Shown here piece after piece: positions 1-6,062 of a stretch of DNA of 6,067 bases. How positions within the stretch are numbered: the first letter of the stretch is position 1; every line of letters starts with the position of its first letter. This stretch comes from an uncultured Porphyromonas sp. (GTDB taxonomy: Bacteria; Bacteroidota; Bacteroidia; Bacteroidales; Porphyromonadaceae): contig CAMIEW010000066.1 in the NCBI GenBank assembly GCA_946222055.1, positions 1 through 6,067 of the forward strand. Reading direction: 5' to 3'. The notes under the pieces are model-generated. The model made no database searches, was not told the DNA's origin, and worked only from the letters and a program-made list of their open reading frames with translations. The position numbers and the translations under genes were made by a program.

Positions 1-671
1 GTACCGCTTATCCTCACATGCGGCGCTTCTTCCCCGACACTCCGGAGATCGTCCTCACGGGCAATCCGATCCGCCACAGCCTGATGGAGATAGAGCGGAA
101 GAGTCGGGCAGCATATGCCACCTTTGACCTCGTCCCGGACAAGAAGACGCTGCTGATCCTCGGGGGCAGCCTCGGAGCCGGATCCATCAATAAAAGTATC
201 CTGGAGTCGCTCTCTCAGCTCGCCTATCGGGAGGATCTGCAGGTGATCTGGCAGTGCGGTCAGAGCCACTATGCTGCACTGGAGAGCCAGGTGCGGGACT
301 TCGACTCCGTCCACCTGATGCCCTTCATCAGCGAGATGGACCACGCCTACTCTATCGCCGACCTGGTGATCTCGCGTGCAGGAGCCGGCACGATCTCCGA
401 GCTGACTGCTCTCGGTCTCCCGATGATCCTCGTTCCCTCCCCCAACGTTGCTGAGGATCACCAGACACACAATGCTCAGTCGCTCGTCGATCGGGGAGCG
501 GCACTCCTCGTGCCGGACGCCAAGGCTCAGACCGACCTCGTGCCGACGGCACTCGATCTGCTGAGCCATCCGGAGCAGTGCGAGCGGATGGCAGCGGCGG
601 CCAAGGAGCTGGGACTACCCGATGCCACACAACGTATTGTCGATGAGATCCAGCGCTATGCCAGACCGTAA
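1..671 (+). CDS. murG: UDP-N-acetylglucosamine--N-acetylmuramyl-(pentapeptide) pyrophosphoryl-undecaprenol GlcNAc transferase MurG, C-terminal part
   Basis: MurG transfers GlcNAc from UDP-GlcNAc to lipid I, making lipid II on the inner face of the cytoplasmic membrane. The reading frame is open from position 3, before the first ATG at 18, with TAYPH preceding that Met, so the start lies outside the window. About 222 residues are present against a usual length near 360, so roughly the N-terminal 140 are missing. Visible family features are the acceptor-domain end with VLTGNPIR, the glycine-rich loop of the C-terminal GT-B domain (LILGGSLGAGSINKS), and the UDP-GlcNAc binding region ISRAGAGTISELTALGLPMILVP followed by DHQTHNAQ. 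The ATG at 18 is an internal Met, not a start. The stop (669-671) overlaps the murC start by 14 nt, suggesting coupled translation. The identification is secure; partial only because of the window edge. Confidence 0.96.
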   Translation, partial: TAYPHMRRFFPDTPEIVLTGNPIRHSLMEIERKSRAAYATFDLVPDKKTLLILGGSLGAGSINKSILESLSQLAYREDLQVIWQCGQSHYAALESQVRDFDSVHLMPFISEMDHAYSIADLVISRAGAGTISELTALGLPMILVPSPNVAEDHQTHNAQSLVDRGAALLVPDAKAQTDLVPTALDLLSHPEQCERMAAAAKELGLPDATQRIVDEIQRYARP

Positions 672-2058
672 CCCTACAGAGAGGAGAGCGATCTTCTTCA
701 TCGGCATAGGCGGCATAGGCATGAGCGCCCTCGCCGAGTATTTCCTCTACTACGGCTACACCGTCGGGGGCTATGATCATGTGCGGAAGCCCGTCTCGGA
801 TCGGCTGGAGGAGCTGGGGGCTCAGATCCTCTACGACGATGATCCCGAGCTTCTGCCTGAGCCCTTCCACGCTGATGCGGAGGAGCTGACCGTGGTCTAC
901 ACCCCGGCGATCCATGAGGACAATAGGCTGAGAGCCTACTACGGGGAGCACGGCGTGCCGCAGATCAAGAGGGCGGAGCTGCTAGGTCAGGTGACCCGGA
1001 GACACAAGGCACTCTGCGTAGCCGGGTCGCACGGCAAGACAACCACCTCCTCGCTGCTGGCACACCTGATGAGACAGTCCCACCTGGGGGTCAATGCCTT
1101 CGTCGGAGGACTGATGCTCAATTACGACTCCAATAACCTCCTCCTGGACGAGAGCAGCGACTATGTGGTGGTGGAGGCGGACGAGTTTGACCGCTCCTTC
1201 CACCGCCTCACGCCCTATGCGGAGATCATCACGGCGACAGAGGCAGATCACCTCGATATCTACGGCACAGCGGCCGAGTATGTCGCTGCATTTGGCACCT
1301 TCGTAGGGCTACTTCGCCCGGGAGGGTTCGTGATCGCCGAGGAGGCGGCACAGGTATCCCGGGACGACCTCCCCGAGGGCTGCCGACTCTACCGCTACGG
1401 CGCATCGGAGCAGTGCGACTACCGATACGATCGGATCACCTACGAGGAGGATCGGCTCTTCTTTGACCTCCATACGCCCAACGGCGTGCTGCGCCACCTG
1501 GAGCTTGGCACGCCGATACGGATCAATGTCCTCAATGCCACTGCTGCTATTGCCATGGCACTCCTCGTGGGACTGACCGAAGAGGAGATCCGCCCCGCAC
1601 TGGCAGACTACCGAGGGACTCACAGACGATTTGAGCGAACGCGCATAGGCACCGACGGACCGGTGGTGATCGATGAGTACGCCCATCACCCGGGAGAGGT
1701 GCGTCGCTCACTCCTGTCGATCCGAGAGCTCTACCCGGAGAAGCGGATCACACTCGTCTTCCAGCCCCACCTCTACAGCAGGACGAGGGACTTCATAGAG
1801 GACTTTGGCAAAGCGCTCTCCACGGTGGATGATGTGATCCTGGCACCGATCTACCCGGCACGCGAGGAGCCGATCCCCGGCGTCACCTCAGAGGCGCTCC
1901 TGGAGCGTGTCACATCGCCTCATAAGTGCGTTGTCCCGCTGGAGTCACTGCCATCGGAGCTGGAGAAGCACTCATTCGACGTACTGGTGATGATGGGGGC
2001 GGGGGATATCGAGTTTGAGATCCCCAAGGTGATCGCCCATCTGAGAGAGAAAGGGTAA
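658..2058 (+). CDS. murC: UDP-N-acetylmuramate--L-alanine ligase MurC
   Basis: MurC is the cytoplasmic ATP-dependent ligase that adds L-Ala to UDP-MurNAc, the first step of stem-peptide assembly. I chose the ATG at 658 (466 aa), which places the conserved Rossmann motif GIGGIGMS at residues 16-23. In-frame ATGs at 622 and 643 would add up to 12 unconserved residues and lengthen the overlap with murG. In the 658 numbering the ATP-binding P-loop GSHGKTTT is at 123-130, the central-domain VEADEFDRSF region at about 172-181, DHLDIYG at 197-203, HRRFE at 322-326 and DEYAHHP at 339-345. The C-terminal domain follows with FQPHLYSRTRDF and MGAGDI. All three Mur ligase domains are present and the length is normal for Bacteroidota. 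No convincing Shine-Dalgarno precedes 658, and the start overlaps the murG stop by 14 nt, so reinitiation is likely. The function is secure; the exact start is less so. Confidence 0.96.
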   Translation: MPDRNPTERRAIFFIGIGGIGMSALAEYFLYYGYTVGGYDHVRKPVSDRLEELGAQILYDDDPELLPEPFHADAEELTVVYTPAIHEDNRLRAYYGEHGVPQIKRAELLGQVTRRHKALCVAGSHGKTTTSSLLAHLMRQSHLGVNAFVGGLMLNYDSNNLLLDESSDYVVVEADEFDRSFHRLTPYAEIITATEADHLDIYGTAAEYVAAFGTFVGLLRPGGFVIAEEAAQVSRDDLPEGCRLYRYGASEQCDYRYDRITYEEDRLFFDLHTPNGVLRHLELGTPIRINVLNATAAIAMALLVGLTEEEIRPALADYRGTHRRFERTRIGTDGPVVIDEYAHHPGEVRRSLLSIRELYPEKRITLVFQPHLYSRTRDFIEDFGKALSTVDDVILAPIYPAREEPIPGVTSEALLERVTSPHKCVVPLESLPSELEKHSFDVLVMMGAGDIEFEIPKVIAHLREKG

Positions 2059-2060
2059 GA

Positions 2061-2067
2061 AAAGGAG
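2061..2067 (+). promoter_or_regulatory. Shine-Dalgarno site of ftsQ
   Basis: AAAGGAG lies 6 nt upstream of the ATG at 2074, inside the 15-nt gap after the murC stop. It is a near-consensus ribosome binding site and fixes the ftsQ start. It stands out because the other starts in this operon lack a well-spaced one and Bacteroidota generally rely little on such sites. Confidence 0.7.
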
Positions 2068-2073
2068 TCCGCT

Positions 2074-2835
2074 ATGGTACGTCGCAAGGAGAGAAAGAGA
2101 CTTCGCCGGATCCTCGGCTGGACGGTGATGGGGCTGCTGGTGATATTGCTCGGCTGCTCCTTTGTCCTCGCTCGCCGGCACGTCTCGTACGCCATCTACC
2201 CCTCCCGTACGGCGATCCGCATCCAGGACACCGGCAAGGGACGCTTCCTCCAGGAGCGAGAGGTGGCGGCGGCACTCCCGATCGACCTCAGGGACAGCAT
2301 CTCCCGCGGCGTAGATCCGGAGAAGATCGAGAGGGATCTCGTCGATGCCTCCACCTATATCCGCAGCGCCACCGCCTACATATCGCCCTCCACAATGCGC
2401 CTCCACGTGATCGTCCATGAGAGGACGCCCATCGTCCGATACAGCCGAAACGGTGCCACCTGGTACCTCGACGAGGAGGGCATATCCGTTCCACAGAGAC
2501 GGGGCTCGACCGCCTACGTCCCGCTTGCCGAGGGGGCAATGACCGACGGGACGATCCACTACATCCTCTACCCGCTCGCTCAGTACCTGTATGATCACAG
2601 TGAGTGGAGCCACTTCTTCGGATACATAGAGATCCTCTCGGAGAGCAAGATACACCTCTACCCGAGAGTGGGGACGGTCGTCTTCGAGCTCCACGGACTC
2701 GAGACGCTGGAGCAGGATCTAGCCAAGATCCCCGTCTACTACAAGGAAATCGAACCGCAAGTGGGTACCAATATGTACTCCCTCGTGAAGCTCTCCTATG
2801 AAAATCAGATCGTATGCGTAAAGAGAGAGAAGTAA
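2074..2835 (+). CDS. ftsQ: cell division protein FtsQ
   Basis: FtsQ is a bitopic inner-membrane protein that scaffolds the divisome, linking early division proteins to the septal peptidoglycan synthesis machinery. The 253-aa product has a basic N-terminus (MVRRKERKRLRR), one hydrophobic segment at about residues 14-33, and an extracytoplasmic region. The first part (about 40-118) fits a POTRA-like domain. The later part contains IVRYSRNGATWYLDEEGISVP (about 120-140), resembling the usual VxV...WYLDxxG strand region, and ends with MYSLVKLSYENQIVCVK, a typical Bacteroidetes FtsQ C-terminus. The start is supported by a good ribosome binding site 6 nt upstream. The gene follows murC by 15 nt and its 3' end overlaps the downstream transporter gene by 22 nt. 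Sequence conservation in this family is low, so the call rests on topology, the tail motifs and the position after murG-murC. Confidence 0.9.
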   Translation: MVRRKERKRLRRILGWTVMGLLVILLGCSFVLARRHVSYAIYPSRTAIRIQDTGKGRFLQEREVAAALPIDLRDSISRGVDPEKIERDLVDASTYIRSATAYISPSTMRLHVIVHERTPIVRYSRNGATWYLDEEGISVPQRRGSTAYVPLAEGAMTDGTIHYILYPLAQYLYDHSEWSHFFGYIEILSESKIHLYPRVGTVVFELHGLETLEQDLAKIPVYYKEIEPQVGTNMYSLVKLSYENQIVCVKREK

Positions 2836-3857
2836 CCACCCCACCTGCGCAGGAGCGAGCGCTGACAGAGCAGGAGATCAAGGCGAACGACCGTGCGAAG
2901 AAGCGGGCCTATGCCTTCTCCTCGATGGTCAATTTTCTCCTCCCACCGATCAAGCTCTTTGCCGGTATCACCGGCCACTCCGCCGCCCTAATCGCCGATG
3001 CGATCAATTCGCTCCTCGACATCTGCGCCAATATCATCACCTACATCTTCCTCCACATCTCCGCTAAGCCCAAGGAGGACGACGAGCACATCTACGGCCA
3101 TGGGAAGTACGAGATCGTCGGCTCGCTCCTGATCGCCCTGTCCATGCTGGTGACTGGCGTGCTGATCGTCTTTGGCTCCTGCAGAACCTTCTACGACTAC
3201 TTCAGAGAGGGTGTACTGCCCAAGTCCCCGGAGATTATCGCACTCTGGGTCGCCATCACGACGGTGGTGCTGAAGCTCATCGCCTACTCCTATACGGAGC
3301 AGAAGGCAAGAGAGACCCACTCTGACGCCCTCCACGCTCAGGCGATGGATCATATCTCCGACGTCTTCTCCGCCTCTGCCGTCGTCATAGGCGTACTCGG
3401 TGCACGACTGATCCCAGGCGAGGGGACACTCTTTGAGCCACTCGCTGCCATCATCGTCGGCGGACTCATCATCCGCTCCGGCATAGGTGTCTACCGACCC
3501 GCCATCCTCAAGCTGACCGACAGCACCGTCGACCCTGAGACAGTCGAGGAGATCCGAAGCGTAGTGGAGACGGTGCCGGGAGCCACCTCTCCCCACCACA
3601 TCATGGCACGAATGATCGGCTCGGAGACACTCTCGATCGAACTGGATATACGTGCCAATGGGCTCCTCACCCTCTACGAGGCGCACGACATAGCGAGCGA
3701 GACAGAGCAGGTGCTGCTGGACCACTTTGGCGCCCGGACGCACGTGGTGGTTCATATGGAGCCGTCGCACCCCTATCGCCACACGAGGGACTTCATGCAT
3801 CGCCGTCCCGAGCTCTGCGATCCCGACTCGGGAGAGCCGCTACCGGATCGTGAGTAA
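2814..3857 (+). CDS. cation diffusion facilitator (CDF) family metal transporter, probably Mn(II)-type
   Basis: This is a 347-aa inner-membrane antiporter that exports a divalent metal ion in exchange for protons. About six membrane segments are visible (roughly residues 33-53, 57-82, 100-120, 139-158, 177-198 and 207-225). A cytoplasmic ferredoxin-like C-terminal domain follows (about 238-317, with HHIMARMIG, HDIASETE and VVVHMEP). The site residues are N65-x3-D69 in segment 2 (ADAINSLLD) and D179-x3-D183 in segment 5 (MDHISD). Zn(II) transporters usually have His or Asp at the first position of each pair, with His in segment 5. N-x3-D together with D-x3-D is the pattern described for Mn(II) CDFs, so manganese export is inferred. 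The ATG at 2814 lies inside the ftsQ end (22-nt overlap), and the first 30 residues are hydrophilic. The family call is firm; the metal is not proven. No symbol is assigned. Confidence 0.92.
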   Translation: MRKEREVTTPPAQERALTEQEIKANDRAKKRAYAFSSMVNFLLPPIKLFAGITGHSAALIADAINSLLDICANIITYIFLHISAKPKEDDEHIYGHGKYEIVGSLLIALSMLVTGVLIVFGSCRTFYDYFREGVLPKSPEIIALWVAITTVVLKLIAYSYTEQKARETHSDALHAQAMDHISDVFSASAVVIGVLGARLIPGEGTLFEPLAAIIVGGLIIRSGIGVYRPAILKLTDSTVDPETVEEIRSVVETVPGATSPHHIMARMIGSETLSIELDIRANGLLTLYEAHDIASETEQVLLDHFGARTHVVVHMEPSHPYRHTRDFMHRRPELCDPDSGEPLPDRE

Positions 3858-4467
3858 GGAGGTGATCCATCTCCCTGCTCGGCTCCGAGCGGATCGGCTG
3901 GAGGCGGGTGTGGATGAGGTAGGCCGCGGCTGTCTCGCCGGCCCTGTGGTCGCTGCTGCAGTGATCCTGCCCCCTACCCTCGACCTACCGGGGCTGACCG
4001 ACTCCAAGCAGCTGACACCACACAAGCGTGAGGCCTACGATCTCATGATCCGTGAGCAGGCTATAGCCGTCTCTGTCGGAAGCGCATCGCCCGAGGAGAT
4101 CGACCAGATGAATATCCTCAGTGCCACCTTCCTCGCCATGCAGCGCGCTATCGAGGGGCTGAAGCCCGCTCCGGAGTACCTCCTCATCGATGGCAATCGA
4201 TTTCGCACCACTGAGGAGATCCCCTACGAGACCATCGTAGGAGGTGACGGCAGGGTCGCCTCCATCGCCGCCGCCTCCATCGTAGCAAAGGTCTACCGTG
4301 ACCGGCTAATGGCAAAGCTGGGAGAGAGCTATCCCGCCTACCACTGGGAGCGAAATGCGGGCTACGGCACGGCGGCACACCTAGAGGCGATCCGCCTGCA
4401 CGGCCTCACGCCACACCATCGCCGCTCCTTCGCTCCCTGCCGCCCCTCCCTCTTCCCTGACGGCTGA
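3850..4467 (+). CDS. rnhB: ribonuclease HII
   Basis: RNase HII cleaves the RNA strand of RNA-DNA hybrids and starts removal of single ribonucleotides misincorporated in DNA. With a GTG start at 3850 the product is 205 aa, normal for the family. The metal-binding acidic residues are D22 and E23 (GVDEVGRG), D114 (LLIDGN) and D133 (GGDGRV). AAASIVAKVYRD and YHWERNAGYGT, which contribute to substrate binding, are also present. An ATG at 3727 is in frame but would add 41 unconserved residues lying entirely inside the transporter gene, so it is rejected. GTG at 3862 is a second candidate (201 aa, beginning IHLPARLRADRLEAG), but the AAGGAG before it is directly adjacent with no spacer. The 3850 start overlaps the upstream gene by 8 nt, suggesting coupling. 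Last gene of the operon. The function is secure; the start is uncertain by four codons. Confidence 0.95.
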   Translation: MSKEVIHLPARLRADRLEAGVDEVGRGCLAGPVVAAAVILPPTLDLPGLTDSKQLTPHKREAYDLMIREQAIAVSVGSASPEEIDQMNILSATFLAMQRAIEGLKPAPEYLLIDGNRFRTTEEIPYETIVGGDGRVASIAAASIVAKVYRDRLMAKLGESYPAYHWERNAGYGTAAHLEAIRLHGLTPHHRRSFAPCRPSLFPDG

Positions 4468-4477
4468 AAAATATATC

Positions 4478-4518
4478 AAAAGGTCCTACGCCGGATACTC
4501 GGTGTAGGACCTTTTTTT
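4478..4518 (+). terminator. intrinsic terminator closing the murG-rnhB operon, probably bidirectional
   Basis: The arms at 4478-4492 and 4501-4515 pair over up to 15 bp (core GGTCCTACGCC with GGTGTAGGACC, one G-U wobble), with an 8-nt loop. Seven Ts follow at 4512-4518. It starts 10 nt after the rnhB stop. On the minus strand the same stem is followed by TTTTGATATATTTTT, so it can also stop transcripts of the convergent ATPase gene, which ends at 4568. Confidence 0.93.
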
Positions 4519-4567
4519 GTCCCAAGGACAGAGGATAGCGCATCAGGATCAGCAGTCCCGACCCCGA

Positions 4568-5773
4568 TCAGTAGAGCAGCCCAAACATCCAGAGCGGGAT
4601 CCGACTCCCGGATCCGATCTCCACATCGTCGACTGCGAGGAAGCTACTGGGCTCGTCCTTAATCTGGTCAAACGTCTTACCGGATCCACCTACCTCAAAG
4701 AGATACTTGCCATTGACGAAGAAGTCCCCCTTAGCCGGCAAAGTCACATCTCCTATGACCTGGAGTTGGTTATTGAAGAACGTTTCTCGCCTGTTCCCGA
4801 GATCCACCTTGGTTCCGAGGGCCGCCATAAGGTTGGTATTTCCGAGGAATATCTTATCCGGAGAGGAGAGCCGCTTATAGCTCTTAGGGGTCCTGGTCAG
4901 TGTAGAGATGATCTGAGCACGCTCGAGCGCATGGAGCATCCTGAGGCAACTGTCCCTCGTAGACTCCAGCGCAGAGGCGAGCCTGCTGACATTCGGCACC
5001 ATGGGGACGCTCTGAGAGATGATCGCCAGCAGCTTTTTAGTCTTCTCGATCGTTGAGTGAGAGACGCTCTCCACCGCCGGCATATCACTCTCGATGACCT
5101 GTGTCGCTATATCAGCAAGTCTCATGAGGTAATCCTCACCTGCCTCTATATAGAATGGGTAACATCCCTGCCTCAGGTACTCATCGAAGAGCTGTAGTAT
5201 CGTCACCTGAGGAGTTAGCTCCATCGCCAGAGAGACATGGTCGCTAAGCAAGTCCTCGAGCGACATCGGCGGCACCTCAAGTGCACCGCTGATGGAGAGG
5301 AACTCCCTAAAGGACATCACCGGCAGCGTGTAGAGCGACTGACGCCGTGACAGGTCCGACTTAGAGTGGTCTATCTCAAGCATGGAGGAGCCGGTATAGA
5401 CGATGTTAAGATCGGGGTAGCTGTCGTAGAGATTCTTCAGGACGATCGTCCAGTCAGGATACTTATGCACTTCATCCACAAAGAGGTATCTGAGACCACG
5501 ACTATATAGAAACTCCACTAAGTCAGGGAGCGAATGGGTCTTAAACCACAGGTTGTCCAGTGAGACCCACAGTGCATCATCTACGCTCTCAAAGGTCCGC
5601 TTGATATGCTGGAGCAGAAGCGTAGTCTTACCCGTACCACGCGAACCTCTGATACCAATAAGACGGGACGACCAATTGACTTTTTCGTGCAAGAAGCGGA
5701 CAAATCTCGTGTCCTCGACGGCAAGTCTGCGGTGATAGGCGTCCACTAAGGGTATGATTGTCTGCTGATCCAT
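4568..5773 (-). CDS. P-loop ATPase of the AAA_14 / DUF4143 type
   Basis: The 401-aa product has the architecture of the AAA_14-DUF4143 ATPases, whose cellular role is not established. The Walker A motif is at about residues 40-51 (GIRGSRGTGKTT, K49), and Walker B at 97-101 (LFVDE, D100 and E101) followed by HKYPDW. A sensor-like TGSS is at 127-130. A lid segment (PVMSFREFL) comes next, then a predicted winged helix (about 238-298, with VSRLASALESTRDSCLRMLHAL). The C-terminal PD-(D/E)XK-like fold (about 326-401) contains GDFFV, YLFEVGGSGKTFDQIK and the terminal PLWMFGLLY. I chose the ATG at 5773 (MDQQTIIPLVDAY). The ATG at 5824 would add 17 residues, lies in a repeat upstream of the -7 promoter element and is unlikely to be transcribed. 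GC is lower than in the operon. No partner gene, toxin or nuclease is adjacent. The gene appears intact. Confidence 0.9.
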   Translation of the reverse strand: MDQQTIIPLVDAYHRRLAVEDTRFVRFLHEKVNWSSRLIGIRGSRGTGKTTLLLQHIKRTFESVDDALWVSLDNLWFKTHSLPDLVEFLYSRGLRYLFVDEVHKYPDWTIVLKNLYDSYPDLNIVYTGSSMLEIDHSKSDLSRRQSLYTLPVMSFREFLSISGALEVPPMSLEDLLSDHVSLAMELTPQVTILQLFDEYLRQGCYPFYIEAGEDYLMRLADIATQVIESDMPAVESVSHSTIEKTKKLLAIISQSVPMVPNVSRLASALESTRDSCLRMLHALERAQIISTLTRTPKSYKRLSSPDKIFLGNTNLMAALGTKVDLGNRRETFFNNQLQVIGDVTLPAKGDFFVNGKYLFEVGGSGKTFDQIKDEPSSFLAVDDVEIGSGSRIPLWMFGLLY

Positions 5774-5799
5774 AGGTAAAAGGCTGATTAGTGATACGA

Positions 5800-5807
5800 C
5801 AAAGATA
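5800..5807 (-). promoter_or_regulatory. Bacteroidetes-type -7 promoter element of the ATPase gene
   Basis: Read on the minus strand, this is TATCTTTG, an exact match to the Bacteroidetes consensus TAnnTTTG. Transcription would start near 5793, giving a leader of about 20 nt before the ATG at 5773. A TTTG at 5822-5825 (minus strand) lies only 14 nt upstream, shorter than usual for the -33 element, so the -33 element is not assigned. The element is flanked by a short direct repeat, TCGTATC-TTTG-TCGTATC, on the minus strand. No Shine-Dalgarno is visible in the leader. Confidence 0.75.
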
Positions 5808-5809
5808 CG

Positions 5810-5867
5810 AAATAGCTTTTCCAAAAGTGGTTTTTAGGGGAAAAATAGCTTTTCCAAAAGTGGTTTT
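5810..5867. repeat. two exact 25-nt tandem repeats (33-nt period) upstream of the ATPase promoter
   Basis: The same 25 nt (beginning AAATAGCTTTTCC and ending AAAAGTGGTTTT) occurs at 5810-5834 and 5843-5867, separated by 8 nt. Each copy contains the dyad CTTTT-CC-AAAAG. The gene-proximal copy ends 2 nt from the -7 element, where a regulator or sigma contact would fall, and the period is about three helical turns. They are candidate operators, or part of a leader sequence shared among paralogous ATPase genes. The repeat itself is certain; the role is inferred. Confidence 0.85.
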
Positions 5868-5879
5868 GGAGAAGTGCCC

Positions 5880-5900
5880 TGCTGAAACGCATTTTCAGCA
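5880..5900. repeat. perfect 8-bp inverted repeat (hairpin or operator)
   Basis: TGCTGAAA at 5880-5887 and TTTCAGCA at 5893-5900 are exact inverted complements around the 5-nt loop CGCAT. No T tract follows on either strand, so it is not a normal intrinsic terminator. It lies about 70 nt upstream of the ATPase -7 element. It may be a protein binding site or part of a repeated intergenic element. Confidence 0.6.
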
Positions 5901-6021
5901 CACACAGATAGCCGGACCGGTGAGCAGGGGTGACGCATTTGAGCCTTAAAGTAAAGAAGTGATAATCCCTGTTGCTGTGCAATCCTGTCGGCTGATCCCA
6001 GCCCTACTGCACCCGCCTGCC

Positions 6022-6062
6022 GATCCCGCAGGGGCGAAGCCCCGGAGGGATCATCGCTTTTT
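6022..6062 (+). terminator. GC-rich two-step hairpin with T tract, possible terminator
   Basis: GATCCC (6022-6027) pairs with GGGATC (6047-6052), and inside it GGGGC (6031-6035) pairs with GCCCC (6039-6043) around a GAA loop, with a symmetric 3x3 internal loop (GCA/GGA). Five Ts follow at 6058-6062, after a 5-nt gap (ATCGC). This fits a plus-strand terminator, but no plus-strand gene precedes it in the window. It may instead belong to a structured RNA or a repeat continuing past the right edge. Confidence 0.45.

Noticed and set aside
352..951. 199-aa minus-strand frame across murG/murC
   Set aside because: It is antisense to two well-conserved genes, has no recognisable motifs, and is the type of open frame expected opposite GC-rich coding sequence.
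2137..2160. Lipobox-like LLGC (residues 25-28) in FtsQ suggesting a lipoprotein
   Set aside because: The Cys lies inside the single membrane segment of a protein expected to be bitopic, and the rest matches FtsQ.
1972..2694. 240-aa minus-strand frame opposite murC/ftsQ
   Set aside because: It has low-complexity, motif-free translation fully antisense to ftsQ, which has a ribosome binding site and family features.
2988..3800. 270-aa minus-strand frame opposite the CDF transporter
   Set aside because: It is rich in Asp, Val and Gly, as expected from reverse reading of the transporter codons. No domain is seen, and the plus-strand gene is clear.
3727..3849. N-terminal extension of rnhB from the ATG at 3727
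   Set aside because: The extra residues overlap the transporter CDS and do not resemble any RNase HII N-terminus.
4517..5056. 179-aa plus-strand frame opposite the ATPase 3' end
   Set aside because: It begins in the T tract of the terminator and is antisense to the conserved DUF4143 region, with no family resemblance.
5810..5867. Tandem repeats as a CRISPR array
   Set aside because: Only two copies with an 8-nt separator and no cas genes; the spacing is far too short for spacers.
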